From Prorocentrum cordatum (lineage: Eukaryota > Sar > Dinophyceae > Prorocentrales > Prorocentraceae): a DNA stretch of 64,000 nucleotides. The translations under genes and the position numbers were made by a program. The notes under the pieces are model-generated. The model saw nothing but the letters and a program-made list of their open reading frames with translations. It did not search any database and was not told the DNA's origin. Positions 29,696 through 40,913 of the stretch are shown piece after piece (the first letter of the stretch is position 1; each line of letters starts with the position of its first letter). The stretch spans positions 77,501-141,500 of the forward strand of contig CAUYUJ010017644.1 of NCBI GenBank assembly GCA_963575745.1. The letters are read 5' to 3'.

Positions 29696-32600
29696 TCACG
29701 CGTCTGGGTCCCACACTTCACCGTCCTCGTCATCATTTGGAAGTTCTTCCGACGGCACATCTTCCCCGTCCGGCTCCGCCGGCTCCTCCTCCTCCAGCGG
29801 CTTCACAGCCGGCTTCGCTTTCGGCTTTCCCTTGGCTCGCTTCTTGGCCTTCGTATCCGTCGGCGGTGGTGGCTTGGCCGCGGCCTCACACCCCATGGCC
29901 TTCGCGTAGGCGGGGACGTACATCTTGCTCTCGGGGTTCTTCATGTCGTCCATGAGCTCGGCCCTCAGCTTCTTCAAAAGCTCATCGGCATGGAACTCGT
30001 TGAAGGCAATGCCCACGTAGCCCAACCTGTTGATCAGGCACTGGTAGGCAAACTTCCCATCCATTGGGGTCATATCGATGACGAGTTTGGCAAAGAATGT
30101 ATGGATCAGTTCTGAGTACCAAGTATTCGGCATTCCATGGAGCGTGCAGGGGCCCATGGTCGCGTCCGTGCGACGCTCCGCTGCCTGCACAGCCAAATCC
30201 ATTAATTGCGATGGCAAGCCGCCATGCCATCAGAGTCAGCCGAACGGCGAGCTCGTGACCCCTATGGCATGGCGGTGCCAATGCAGCTAATTGATTTGGC
30301 AGTTGCTGCCTTGTCAGTGCCCTCCCCGTCGTCGGCCCCCTTGGCCTTGCCACCCACGCGAATGATGTTGCGCTTGCCCAGCAGCTCCTTCTTGACTTTC
30401 CATGAGATCTGCCACTCCCTGCTGTAGTCAGGCTTGGTGATCCCGACGATGGTGTCGCCCGCCGTCGTCCCTGGGAAGTGTTTGCGAGCACGCTCAGGGA
30501 GGCAGATCTTGCTTGACGAAACCATGTGCGCCCACTCCGTTTGGCGGACGGAGCCTGTCGAGCTCTTGTTGCGAAGGCGCCGTTCCTTGAGGCTCTCCTC
30601 TGTGTACACGAGCTGCAAGATGGAACTGGTGACGCTCCCCTTCTCGTCATCCTGGTCATCCTCTTCTTCGTCTTCGTCCTCGTCGTCGTCCTCCTTCTTC
30701 TTCTTCTGCTGCTCCTTGGACGTATTCTCCTTCCATGGTGCTATGAGCTTGTTGCTGTTACCTTTCCGACCGCCATCCATGATGATCGCAACCTCGCCGT
30801 TTCGAATGTGCCCCAGTCCGCCTGGCGGCGCACGGGCCTTGAGCACGGCGCGGACGATCTTCGTGTAGATAGGCTCCCGCAGCGACGGAATGCGAAGCTC
30901 GGGCCTATGCTCGCTTTCACCGTGCCCCTTGACGTCGAAGTAGTACAGGACGAGGCCCACCGGGTCGCCCCGAATCTCGTTCAGCTTGGAGTCCTTGAGG
31001 GCGTTCTCCAGCTCGGCGCCCGTCTTAGGTTCAGGGATCAGTTCGACGCACGTGCTTAACAGCTTGTTCGCGTACTTGACCCACTGCTCTTGCTCGGACT
31101 CGGGCAAGCTCTCGAAGCCTGAAGGAGCCGCCTCTGGTTTTGCGGTCTCTGTGGCGGTGGCCGAAGCAGCCGTGCCCCCCCCGGCGCTGCCCTGGGCGCA
31201 GTCGATGGCGACGCTCATCTCCTTTGCCAGCTCCACTTTGATCTCGTTGAGCTTCTCTTGGACAGAGTCGTACTCAAGGAACTCGTTAATCTTATGTTTC
31301 GACCGAACTGCATCTTTGTAGCGCATGTCCCAGTTCACGGTGTAGATGAAGTCCTCCAGGATGTCGGCAATTTTGTTCAGGCCCTCGGACCGCCAAACCA
31401 CAAGCCACGTGGTGTCCGCAACTTCTCCAGGGTAGGCAGACATCTTGGCCCGCACGCTCCCGAAGTCCTCAAACACCTCCTGCAATTTATGGACCTGCTC
31501 GACCTTCAGGCCCAGGGTGGGAAGCCACGTGTAAAGGCAATACTGCTTCATGTCGAACTTGAGGTTCAGAACCTCAATGTAGGACGTTCGGTAGTCCTTC
31601 ATCTTCTTGCCTGACAAATCCCCGAGCGTGATGAGCTCCATCCTCCACAGATCTGTGATGCCCCAGACCGCCCACGAGATATACACTGGGCTCCGAGCCC
31701 GATCCACGAGAGCTTGGAGCGCAGCGATCGTCTTGAAGGGGCATTCGCCGAGCATTTTTTCCTCTGCCCACTCCAGCCAGTGCCTGGCCGTCTCCTGGGA
31801 CAAGACACGCTCGAACACCGTCGCAGCGCTGTCAATGAAGCTGTCGCTGATGGTGATCTTGTTAGCGGCGCCGGCGAACGTGATCTTCGCGTTGTACATT
31901 TTTGCAAGCACCAGCGAGCTAATGGACTTCTGCAGCTCCCTTTCCTTGGCGGCCTTGAACCCCATGATGTCGTACACCCACTGCCTGCATGACATGTGGG
32001 ACACCACCCCCGCCTCGATGAGGCGTTGCCTCAGGTTCTGTGAGCGCCAGAACCTTTCCTCCCCTTCAGGAACGACCTCAAATTGGAAGGGGGCCGTGAG
32101 TAAGACCTTCCGCCAGCGCATGCGGATCTTTTCGTCCACGCCCTCCTGGATCGCCTTGGCAATGGAGAACAAGACAGCGAAGACAGGTTCGGGCGATGAA
32201 AGTCGCATCATCGCGCCCTTGTGGCTCAGGACGTCTGTGTTTGCTGAGTCCACGCACACCGCGACATTGAACTCCAGCCTGTTGGGTGGGTCGTCGTGCT
32301 TGTAACTGAAGCGCTGGAGTTCGGCAATTTGTCCATGGTTTATTGGAACTCTGTGGTTCACCAACCAAGTAAAACTTTGCCATAGAAAATTTCCGCCACA
32401 GAGGTAGAAGTGATCAGTGGAGTTGGTCTCTGGAGGGGTGCTGAGGACGTTGTTGAACTCTTCCTGGCTGAACGGCGCTTGCATGCCGCCGTCACCGATC
32501 CTGAGGGGCTCCATGTCCATCACGCCCGCGAAGATGGCGTCTTTGTTGATCGTCTCCAAGGCGTCGTGGACCTGGGCCAAGACCTTAACGCACATGTTGT

Positions 32601-32733
32601 CATCCTGGAGCTTCTGATCCGCGCTCTTCTGCGCGGCATCAACCTGCGCATCGGGGGTCTTTGCCTTCAATTGGCGTCTGGGAGCCTTCGCGGAGGAGCC
32701 CGGAGAAGACTTAGGCGGCGGGCGCTTGCCCAT
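29696..32733 (-). CDS. Unrecognised ~970-aa protein, intact version
   Basis: Exon 1 32733 to 30310 (808 codons), GC-AG intron 30185-30309, exon 2 30184 to 29696 (162 codons and stop). Exon 2 here reads without interruption through TWYSELIHTFFAKLVIDMTPMDGKF, which is broken in the other copy by a 5-bp duplication. Use this copy for any protein comparison. Description of domains as for 16377-19419. Confidence 0.72.
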
Positions 32734-33124
32734 GGCCGAAACAGCCAGCAGCGCAGGTACGAGGTAGACGGCAAAGGCCGAAACAGCTTGAGCCAGTAAA
32801 ACCTGTTTGAAAACATGAGGTGGAAAGGAACGGAACGGAGGCAGTCTGATCTGGGGTCTCTGGGCGCAGTCCAAGCAGAGAAACACCGTTTGACAATCAT
32901 GCCCTTGGCCGCTACTTTTATTGGCAGTGCTACTACTTCTGTTATTCATACGGCGATTGTACCTTTGCTAATCCGCGTGAGACTTCCTCACAACTTACCC
33001 CCAGGTTTGTCGAACCGTGCTAGGCTAGTTGCTAGTGGTGTTGATGGCATGAATGGCGAGGTGGGGCTGATCGGATGACGAAGACGGATTGGGTTGGCGC
33101 GATCATTCCAGTAGCGTGGCCGAG

Positions 33125-34673
33125 TCACCAGTGCACGTCGCAGCCGCCTGCATCAACGCAGCAAGGGCGGCAGAAAACCCGCCAGCATGTTGTTGCTGGC
33201 TGATTGCGCCCACAGCCGCTGCACATGGGTAGCTGGATGTACTTCCGCGCCGCGGGAGAGCCGGACTCAATTCGGACCCGGTGCGCAACGGCTCGCTGCA
33301 TCTTCTTGTCGTGCCAGTTAGCGCTGCACGTGCCAGCCGTGCGCCACTTGGACCATTGCTGACTCGTGTCGTCCTTGGCCGAATCAGCCGATTGGCTTGC
33401 CTGCTCAGTAGGCTCTGACGGCTGAGTAGTAGGCGCCGTTGGCACACTGGACGCTGAATTGGTGTCTCCATGCGTTGTTGGAGATGCCGCTGATGACCCA
33501 CTGACCGCCTGCGCATTGGAACGCCCGCGCTTCCCAGAAGAAGGGAAGGGCCACAACATGGCATTGAGCAAGAGGCCCCCGTGGTACGTGATGTGGCCGA
33601 ACTCCTGGACGATATGGTGCTTGAGATGGCTCAGTAGATCTGGCAGCATGTTGATGCTGCGCATCTTGGGCGGCCCCATGGGGTCCAGCATGTCCCATGC
33701 CTCTGGAGAGCTGGCCCGCACGCCCTATTCGACCTCAGACTGACGATCGCCAAGTAGCGCCGTCGGTTTGATTACGTCTAGGGTTGCAAAGGTCAGCCCG
33801 CCTGGCCTTGTCAACGTAGGGCAACTCCAGCATAACGGCAAGCTCTCGCCAAGATTGCACGGAGCAGCACGGAGAGAATTGGGAGACGTTCCCGACGGGA
33901 TTGAGCCCCGTGAAGTGGACGGCAGCCTCGGAGGACCAAAACACATATTGAAAATCTCTTCCCACCAAAAACTTGTCATCTTGTTATGTAACACACATGC
34001 GTTTCCAATCGGCGTGCACCTGCATGGTGGCGCTCGCGTTGCCAGCCGAATCGTAGAGCACGCTCCAGATGCAGTCCGCCGTGTTGTCCACGAAGTGCGT
34101 CAGACCCAACTCTTTGGCAATGGGGCCTTTTCCCCGGTGGCCCCATGTTTCTGCGCACACGTGCACATGGGTCGAGATATCCCATTGAGAGCTCGGGGTG
34201 CTCATCTGGGCCAGGCCGCACTCGCGGGCGAAGCGAATGACCCATGCCTCCACCTGATGGTGCTGGCACAGGGAATAAGGGCCCAATCCTAGACAAGTCT
34301 TGTTTGGGCCCCATCTATCCCTGCCATCACCATGCCCTGGCCACCGAGCCCCATCTGTTGTTCGGGACCAATCGCTCGCCCTTAGTGGTCCTGCTGATGA
34401 GGTGGATTGCGCCGGCGCCGTACGCCAGGGAGAACAGCACAATGAACTGGAAAAATCCTGGCACGACCTCGCTGTAGAATTCGCCTGGGAGTTTGTAGCG
34501 AAAAGAAGGACGAGGAGCACCTCCTCATCCTTCGCTTCGTCCTCCACCTCCCCCTCTTCTGTATCAAAGTCGTATGTTTCCCGTGTGTTCCAATGGCCTG
34601 GCTTCTCGGGCTTCGGTTGGCCTGGAGGAGCGCGCCTTGAAATGCAGTCTCCGATGTCCAGGCCAATGAGCAT
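33125..34673 (-). CDS. HAD-like hydrolase with Cys-rich tail (second assembled copy)
   Basis: Base-for-base equivalent of 19811-21359 at an offset of 13,314, as far as I can compare. The same unresolved phase change (near 34504) is present in both copies, so it is not a random read error in one of them. Confidence 0.6.
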
Positions 34674-35113
34674 TGGACTCTGGCCGAAGCAGCCAGTGCC
34701 AACATCCAATGTGCTGTGGCCGAATCAGCCAAGCCTTTGAGCCTGGAGAGACTACGGGACAAAACACTGGCGATGTCGATAGTAATGCGAAACAATAAGC
34801 AACGTGATGCTATCCGCGAGGCTGACCCAGGCGACATTGAAACAACGACAAGGGTTTGTAGCCCATGGGCGGGTAATCTAGGCATGCACGTGCTTGTCCA
34901 CATCCCCCCATCGAGGAGGAGGAGGAGGAGGAAGAGGAGGAGGAGGAGGGGGAGGAGGAGGAGGAGGAGGAGGAGGAGGAGGAGGAGGACGAGGACGAGG
35001 AGGAGGAGGAGGAGGAGGAGGAGGGACGAACAAGAGCGCCAGCTTTGTCTTAATTTTCGCGCCACCACCACTAGTTTTTCCTGGTGCGAAAGTTCACGCA
35101 GGGGCTCGTTGCT

Positions 35114-35160
35114 GTGGGCCTAAAGAAAAACCCCAAAAAACCTCGATTAGATTTGGCAAG
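35114..35160 (-). repeat. Right terminal inverted repeat of the DNA transposon (second assembled copy)
   Basis: Identical to 21800-21846, followed by TCAT at 35161-35164. No matching left end exists in this copy because the contig begins inside the transposon. Confidence 0.92.
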
Positions 35161-35164
35161 TCAT

Positions 35165-36011
35165 GGACGACGACGCCCGCGGCACGGGCTTCGACACGAA
35201 GGGGGTGGCGGTCGTGGACGGAGAGGAGATCTTCGTGCAGGAGATCGCGGCCAGCAAGCTCGACGACTTCAAGAAGGAGACCAAGGCGGACCTCGGGGAC
35301 GTGCGCACTCTCGGGGACCACCTCGACGATGCTGGGCAGCGCTGTCTGAGGCTCTCGGAGGCGGTCGCGCTGATGAGAGACACGGATCAGCCGAACTTCC
35401 CGCTCGCCGGCGTGAGGAGCGTGAAGGAGTTCCTCGAGTCGGTGGCCTCGGGGCCTGGCAACATGACGTCGTACCAGGCGGAGTGGGAGCGGCTCAGCGG
35501 GGTCGGTGAGGGTTCGGCAGTCAACCATGTGCACCGCAACCTGTGCGAGGTGATTCGGCTCATGCACTCCTGGGATCAGGTCGACGCCTCCATGCTGGCC
35601 TCCGCGGAGCTGATCGTGCGCTGGCTGGTTCAGACGGAGATAGCGGTAGAGCGCAACCCGCGCCACCCGGACTACAGCGGGCGGGACATAGTGATCTCGG
35701 CCCCGGTGAATGCTGCGGGCCGCGCGACGACGAACAAGTTCAACTCCTGGGTCACTGACAAGCTCAAGGAGAGGGCGCAGATCTGGAAGCAGGAGCGCCT
35801 GTACCGGGAGGAGCAGAAGACGAACCTGAAGGAGGGCAAGGGCGGCGACGGCTACGACCCGACCAAGAAGAAGCTGAAGAAGAGAGGGGGCAAGGCCGGC
35901 GCCGAGGGCGCCGGCGAGGGAGGACGACGCCTCTCGGGGCTGTGGGGGGGCCGGCGCTGGCAGCCCGGGCGCCGAGAGAGCCCCCCCACGGCCGACACAG
36001 ACGTGGGCTAG
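35165..36011 (+). pseudogene. Retrotransposon ORF2 3' part (second assembled copy)
   Basis: Same as 21851-22697, no differences noticed. The 5' part lies only in the first contig (8794-9194). Confidence 0.85.
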
Positions 36012-39010
36012 CCCCCTCTATTCCTGGAGGGATCCGGTCACGAGATCGACGGCATGGAGACCCCTTTCCTCTGCCCTGCGATCCGAGTGGCCTCGGCTCT
36101 GCATGCAGCTCTGCGCGGCAACGGCAAGTTTTTGACACGGTTCGGGCCCTGAACCAGCTTGCCGCCGCCAACGTGAATTCACGTCGCGCCCAGGGGCACG
36201 ACCGCGCACCAGAAGGGCACCTCCGGCCGACCGCCGTGCAGCAGTGGATGATCCAGAATGTCGCCCGGCGTGTACTGGCGTATGGGGATTGCCCCACTGA
36301 CCTCACAGAGGAGTCATCGTTGCACGAGATCCTCGACTCAAGAGACCACTACGGGATGGAGCCCAAGAGCTTGGCCAGCTTCGACTTCGACAAGGTCAAG
36401 ATCCTGCGCAGGAAGGTCCACGTTCGGCCGATACGCCGGGAGTTGCCCGCGTCGGACGCTGGCTACCTTCGGCACGCTTCCGACTTGATCGAGATGGACG
36501 AAGCGGGGCTTGAGAGAGATCGAGCCGAGGGAGTGGGCGTCACGCCGTACTGGGACCCCCTCCTCCGGCGCTCGCGAGACCTTCGGAAGCGACTGTACCA
36601 GCGCCTGGACCAGCAGGGCCTGCTGACTTGGCGTCGGCGGCTGAAGGGGCATGCGGGCATCTTCGTGGTCAAGAAAAAGGATGGGCTCCAGAGGTTGATC
36701 ATCGACGCCCGAGCGGCCAATCGGGCGCATCGGCCACCTCCCACTACTCGGCTAGGCTCCTCGCGATGCATGGCCGACCTCGACCTCTCCGACCCCCGCC
36801 TGAAGGCATCGGGCTTCGGGGGCCTCGGATCCGGGGCCTTCAGCCCAGCTGGCCGCGAGGGGGACGTCGGAGACTGTTTCTACAACTTCACCATCCCCGA
36901 GCTGGCGAGCTGGTTCGGCTTCGCAGACCGGTTCGACACCCGCGAGCTAACGGAGATGGGCTGCCTGCCGGACTCGATCTGGGACGACGCCGAGGGGGCC
37001 GAGACCAAGGTCGTGGACGGCGAGCAGCTCTACCCCTGCATGTGCGCGGTGTGCATGGGCTGGTCCTGGGCGCTCTACTTCGCCAACGAGGCCGTGACCT
37101 ACCGAGTCCAGCGAGCGCTGCCCGACGGGGCCGAGAAGGTGATGAGGGAGATGCAGCCTGCCCCGACCATCGAGCCCGGCAAGTGCGTCGCCGGTGTGTA
37201 CGTGGACAACGTGCAGGTGATCGGTGGCTGCGAGGCTGACGCCAACACTCAGATGCATAAAATCGAGAATCTTTTTCGAGAGGACCGCATACCTTTCGAC
37301 GTGGAGCCGGGGAACAGCTTGGAGATGCAGTCCCTCGGCCTGGTGTACCACTGGCAGGAGCGTCGCCTGAGGCACGTGGCTCGGCGCGTCTGGCGGACCT
37401 ATATGGCCGGACACGCCCTTTTGAGGCGCCGCAAGCTCCACGGGCACACGCTCCAGTGCTGGCTGGGGCACGTCGTGAACCTGAACCAGCTCTGCCCCGA
37501 GGCGATGTCCGCGCTGAACGCCTGCTACCGCTTCATCGAGGAGTCGCTGGAGTCGCCCGAGCGGGTCTGGCCCTCCGTAAAGTCCGAGATCCGCTGCTCG
37601 ATGAACTTGCTCTTCCTGATGGAGGCGGACTTGGGCGCGACCTACTCGGACCAGGTGTACTGCGGGGACTCGTCCGTCCGCGGCTACGCACTCCACGTGA
37701 CGACCGCCGAGCCGACCGAGCTCCGAGAAGCCTGGAAGTGGAGAGAACGCTGGCGGTACCGCGACGTCCCGACGGTGACAGGCCACGTCAGCAGCGGGCT
37801 CGACTACGTGCGCGGCGGCGCGCCCGGCACCGCCACTGGCCCGAGGACCGCCTTCGGCCAGTCCCTGCTGAGTCAGGCGGAGGCGCCGGAGGAGGCGAGC
37901 GGCCTGGCTCCCTCTCCGGCCCGAAGCCGCGCTGCGAAGCCGGCTCGAGGCCGCACCCAGCTGCATCTTGACTCGGGCATCCCCGCCTTGGGGGACAGCT
38001 GGGTGGCCAGGCGCCGCTACAGGCTGGTCGCCGCGGACCGCTGGCGCTGGCAGGACGAGCACATCAACCTCAAGGAGGCGAGGGTCGCCTTGATGGGGCT
38101 CCGACGGCACTGCCGATCGGTGAAGTTCATGGGCACAAAGCTGCTCTCGATCAGCGACAGCCAGGTCACCGTCGGGGCCTTCGAGAAGGGCCGCTCCAGC
38201 GCGGGCCTGCAGGCCCTCTGCAGGCGCGCAGCCGCCTACCGCCTAGGGGGGCAGATCTCCTGGCGGCTCAGGTACATCGAGACTGACCGTAACCCGAGTG
38301 ACGAGGACTCCCGGCGCTGGGACCTGAAGAAGCCGGCTGGGCTGAACCGGGGGCCCGAGCGTCGGGACGCCGCCCCGAGCCTGTCCGCTCCAGCTGCGAG
38401 TTACACGACCGCCTCCTCTTCTCGGTCACCTCCGTCGGCTTCCTCAGCATCTGTTGTACGCCCGTCAATTCAGAGCGAGCCTGGTAAATCAGTTTTTTGC
38501 ATGGAGCTCTTCGGCGGAAAGGGGGAGCTGACTCGAGCCTGCCTGGCGGAGGTGCTTCCCTTCGCGGATTCAGTTGATATCAGAGACGGCTGGGAATTTG
38601 ACCTCTCTCGTCGCAGTACACAAGAGTATATCCTGAGGCTGGCCCGAGAAGGGCGTTTGATATATGTACACCTGGGAACGCCTTGTCAGGTTTGGAGTAT
38701 CGCTCGGAGGGGGATCCGAAACCATGTTCGAGCCAGGGCCCGGGAACGTCTAGGCATCGAGTTCGCACTGTTTACGGCTACGTTATGTCACATCTTATCA
38801 CGTCGTGGGTGTTATTGGAGTGTGGAAAACCCCCGGACTTCGAGACTCTGGAGCTTCGACCCGATCGCTCGCCTTCATGGACTCGCGAACGTCGTCGAGG
38901 TAAACTTCGATATGAGCATGTATGGCACGGCCTATCGGAAAACCTACCCGAATCCTGACAAACCTGAGAGCGTTACAGTCCCTGGGAGATCGACCTCGCA
39001 CCCGACATAA
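35942..39010 (+). pseudogene. Retrotransposon ORF3 RT-RNaseH-methyltransferase-like (second assembled copy)
   Basis: Same 1022-codon frame as 22628-25696 with a handful of substitutions, including a Glu-to-Gly change in PALxDSWV, Thr to Ala in YTTxSSS and Gly to Val in ACLAExLPF. All RT, RNase H and methyltransferase-like motifs are conserved. The frameshift near 38944 that separates the final segment is shared. Confidence 0.88.
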
Positions 39011-39432
39011 ACACTCGGTCTTGCTACACGGTCATCTCACACCACTTGCCGCCGCCTACCCGCCGGCTTTGGGCTCGTGTTGGGCCAGGCTCCTTTCTTC
39101 GGCCTTGCCGGGCGACATACGCCCGGGCCAGCGAGCCTTCGACCCCAGCGAGGTCCGCCATGGCCTCCGGCGGGCCGCGGGCCGTCGCCCGGCGGCTCGA
39201 GGAGCATCGGTTCACGGTGAGGTCGATGAACCCCGTGAGCCAGCCTGCCAGGCCGCCGACTCGTTCCTCGAGCACGACCCGATCATCCAGTTCGGCCAGG
39301 ACGAGCGGCCCCGGCGCTGGAGGGCCCACCCGGACTGGGCGGCAGCCGCCACCGGGGAAGGGCCGACCGCGGCAGCCCACAGGCCCCCGGCGGGCAGGCC
39401 CCATCACCGTCCCGCGGAGGGACTCGCTGATC

Positions 39433-40373
39433 ATGGCGACGGTGACCGGTGGCACGCTGGAGAGGTACGCGACGGCAGTCCACGAGTTCGAGACCTACGC
39501 GAAGGAGAGGCGCCTGCCGCTGCAGCCGCTAGCACGCCTGGACGACAGCCTCTCCCTCTACTTCGTGGACCTGTTCGACGACGGCTTCGGGGTCTGGGAG
39601 GGGCGCAACGCCTTCTACGGGCACAAGCTGCTGAGGCTCCGGACGACGGGCAAGGTCGACCTCCCGAAGGCGCTGGCCTCCCTGAAGGGTTGGACGAAGC
39701 GGGCGCCCGGGAGGATGCGTCTGCCGCTGCCCGACATCATCGTGGACGACATCGCGCCGGACCTGGTGGAGCACGGGAACCCCCTGATGGGGGCCGCGGT
39801 GGTGATCCAGACAGACACCTACACGCGGCCCTCCGAGGTGGTGGGCCTGAGGCAGGGCCAGATCTTGCCGCCGGCGCCGGTCGCGAAGCTCGGCGCGCAC
39901 TATGGCATCGTCATCGCGCCCTCGGAGTGGCACGAGACCACGAAGACGGGCGGTCAGGACGACAGCCTACTCGTGGGCGACGTGGCGAGGCCCTGGCTCA
40001 CGAGCGTGCTGCGGCTGCTCCACAAGCCCAACGTGTCGGACAAGAAGAAAATCTTCGACTTCACCCTCGGCGACTACGAGCGCGAGGTGAAGAAGTCGGC
40101 CTGCCGCCTGGGCTACACCTCCCTGGGCGTGTGCCCGCGCGTCTTCCGGCACTCAGGCGCCAGCAACGACAAAGCGCACTGCACTCCCGGAGGACGTTGA
40201 AAGAGGTTCAGAAGCGCGGGCGATGGGCATCGTCCGCATCGGTGGCTCGCTACGAGAAGGGGGCCCTGATCTTGCAGCAGTTGCGCAAGGTTCCCTTGGC
40301 CAGGCAGAAGAAGGCGGCGGAGCGCAGCAGGCGCCTGCCGCAGGTCCTCCTTCAGAAGATTCGTGAAAAGTAG
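39433..40373 (+). pseudogene. Tyrosine recombinase of the retrotransposon, frameshifted near its C-terminus
   Basis: Site-specific recombinase that in DIRS/PAT/Ngaro elements integrates the circular DNA copy. From MATVTGGTLERY the frame runs to 40200. Catalytic residues visible: Arg in TYTRPSEVVGLRQG (about 39825), the His-X-X-Arg region reduced to VFRHSGASND (about 40144), and the nucleophile Tyr in SVARYEKGALI (40251-40253). The Tyr is in a different frame from the rest: around 40165-40190 the reading must move by one base, so this copy is a pseudogene unless the base call is wrong. Upstream, the same frame is open from 39046 but Arg/Pro-rich and probably not translated. It ends 26 bp before repeat B1. 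Confidence 0.85.
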
Positions 40374-40398
40374 CGGCCACCAGTTCATGATATGGGTA

Positions 40399-40578
40399 TG
40401 GGCGAAAGAGGGGCCGTCCAAGATGACAGCCCGACGATGTTCGACAAATTATCTCGTCTCAGGCCTGAGCTTCGATTGGATTACCTTGTCAGAGAGTGCG
40501 CGTGAAAGGTGATCCAAACTATATCGCACAGCTTCGCTGGATATGCATGTCTGGGCGAGGTTTTTAGGCCATCTAGGG
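40399..40578 (+). repeat. Split direct repeat B1
   Basis: 180 bp, identical to B2 (40734-40913). Starts tgggcgaaagaggggccgtc and ends ggccatctaggg. It lies 3 bp before A2, the arrangement expected from the circle junction of a PAT/Ngaro-type element. Confidence 0.92.
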
Positions 40579-40581
40579 CTG

Positions 40582-40673
40582 TGTATAGTCGTAGACGTGA
40601 ATACCCCAACAGGCCCCTCCTCGCCCGTGCGTGTAAATGCTGACCCTCCGCAACTGCGGTGGCTCAAAGTCTG
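40582..40673 (+). repeat. Split direct repeat A2
   Basis: 92 bp, identical to A1 (8190-8281). Followed by 60 bp of element-specific spacer before B2. Confidence 0.92.
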
Positions 40674-40733
40674 CCCGCCCTCAGCCACCCTCGAGCTCGG
40701 CATGCCTCGCTCGTAATTCATTGCCTTTTCCGC

Positions 40734-40913
40734 TGGGCGAAAGAGGGGCCGTCCAAGATGACAGCCCGACGATGTTCGACAAATTATCTCGTCTCAGGCC
40801 TGAGCTTCGATTGGATTACCTTGTCAGAGAGTGCGCGTGAAAGGTGATCCAAACTATATCGCACAGCTTCGCTGGATATGCATGTCTGGGCGAGGTTTTT
40901 AGGCCATCTAGGG
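40734..40913 (+). repeat. Split direct repeat B2 (3' end of retrotransposon)
   Basis: 180 bp, identical to B1. Its end at 40913 marks the 3' terminus of the retrotransposon; flanking sequence (gtgtgcttg) resembles the B1-A2 junction (ctgtgtat), which may be the short recombination core. Confidence 0.9.

Larger units (their letters stand above)
26448..39661. repeat. Second assembled copy of 13129-26347
   Basis: Offset 13,319 bp up to about 16760, then 13,314 bp to the end, because the first copy has an extra 5 bp. I count about 20 single-base differences plus rearranged indels in the 96-bp array, roughly 99.7% identity. The first copy ends exactly at the gap and the second begins exactly after it, the geometry of two overlapping contig ends. 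A true tandem duplication would not need to break at the gap. Entries below for this interval describe the same genes, not extra ones. Confidence 0.9.
8190..40913 (+). mobile_element. Tyrosine-recombinase retrotransposon (DIRS/PAT/Ngaro-like), carrying a nested DNA transposon and an assembly gap
   Basis: Bounded by split direct repeats: A1 at the 5' end, then B1, A2 and B2 at the 3' end. Between them lie ORF1, a Gag-like ORF2, a reverse transcriptase/RNase H/methyltransferase-like ORF3 and a tyrosine recombinase, all on +. This is the order and repeat arrangement of PAT/Ngaro-type elements rather than LTR elements; there is no DDE integrase or protease. Subtracting the 12,652-bp transposon with one TCAT copy, and the duplicated contig overlap (26348-39661), leaves about 6,754 bp. 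ORF3 and the recombinase each contain a frameshift, so this copy is probably inactive. Confidence 0.88.

Noticed and set aside
26448-39661. A genuine 13.2-kb tandem duplication with doubled gene content
   Set aside because: Both copies meet precisely at a 100-N placeholder and overlap end to end, as unmerged contigs do. Kept only as a repeat entry.
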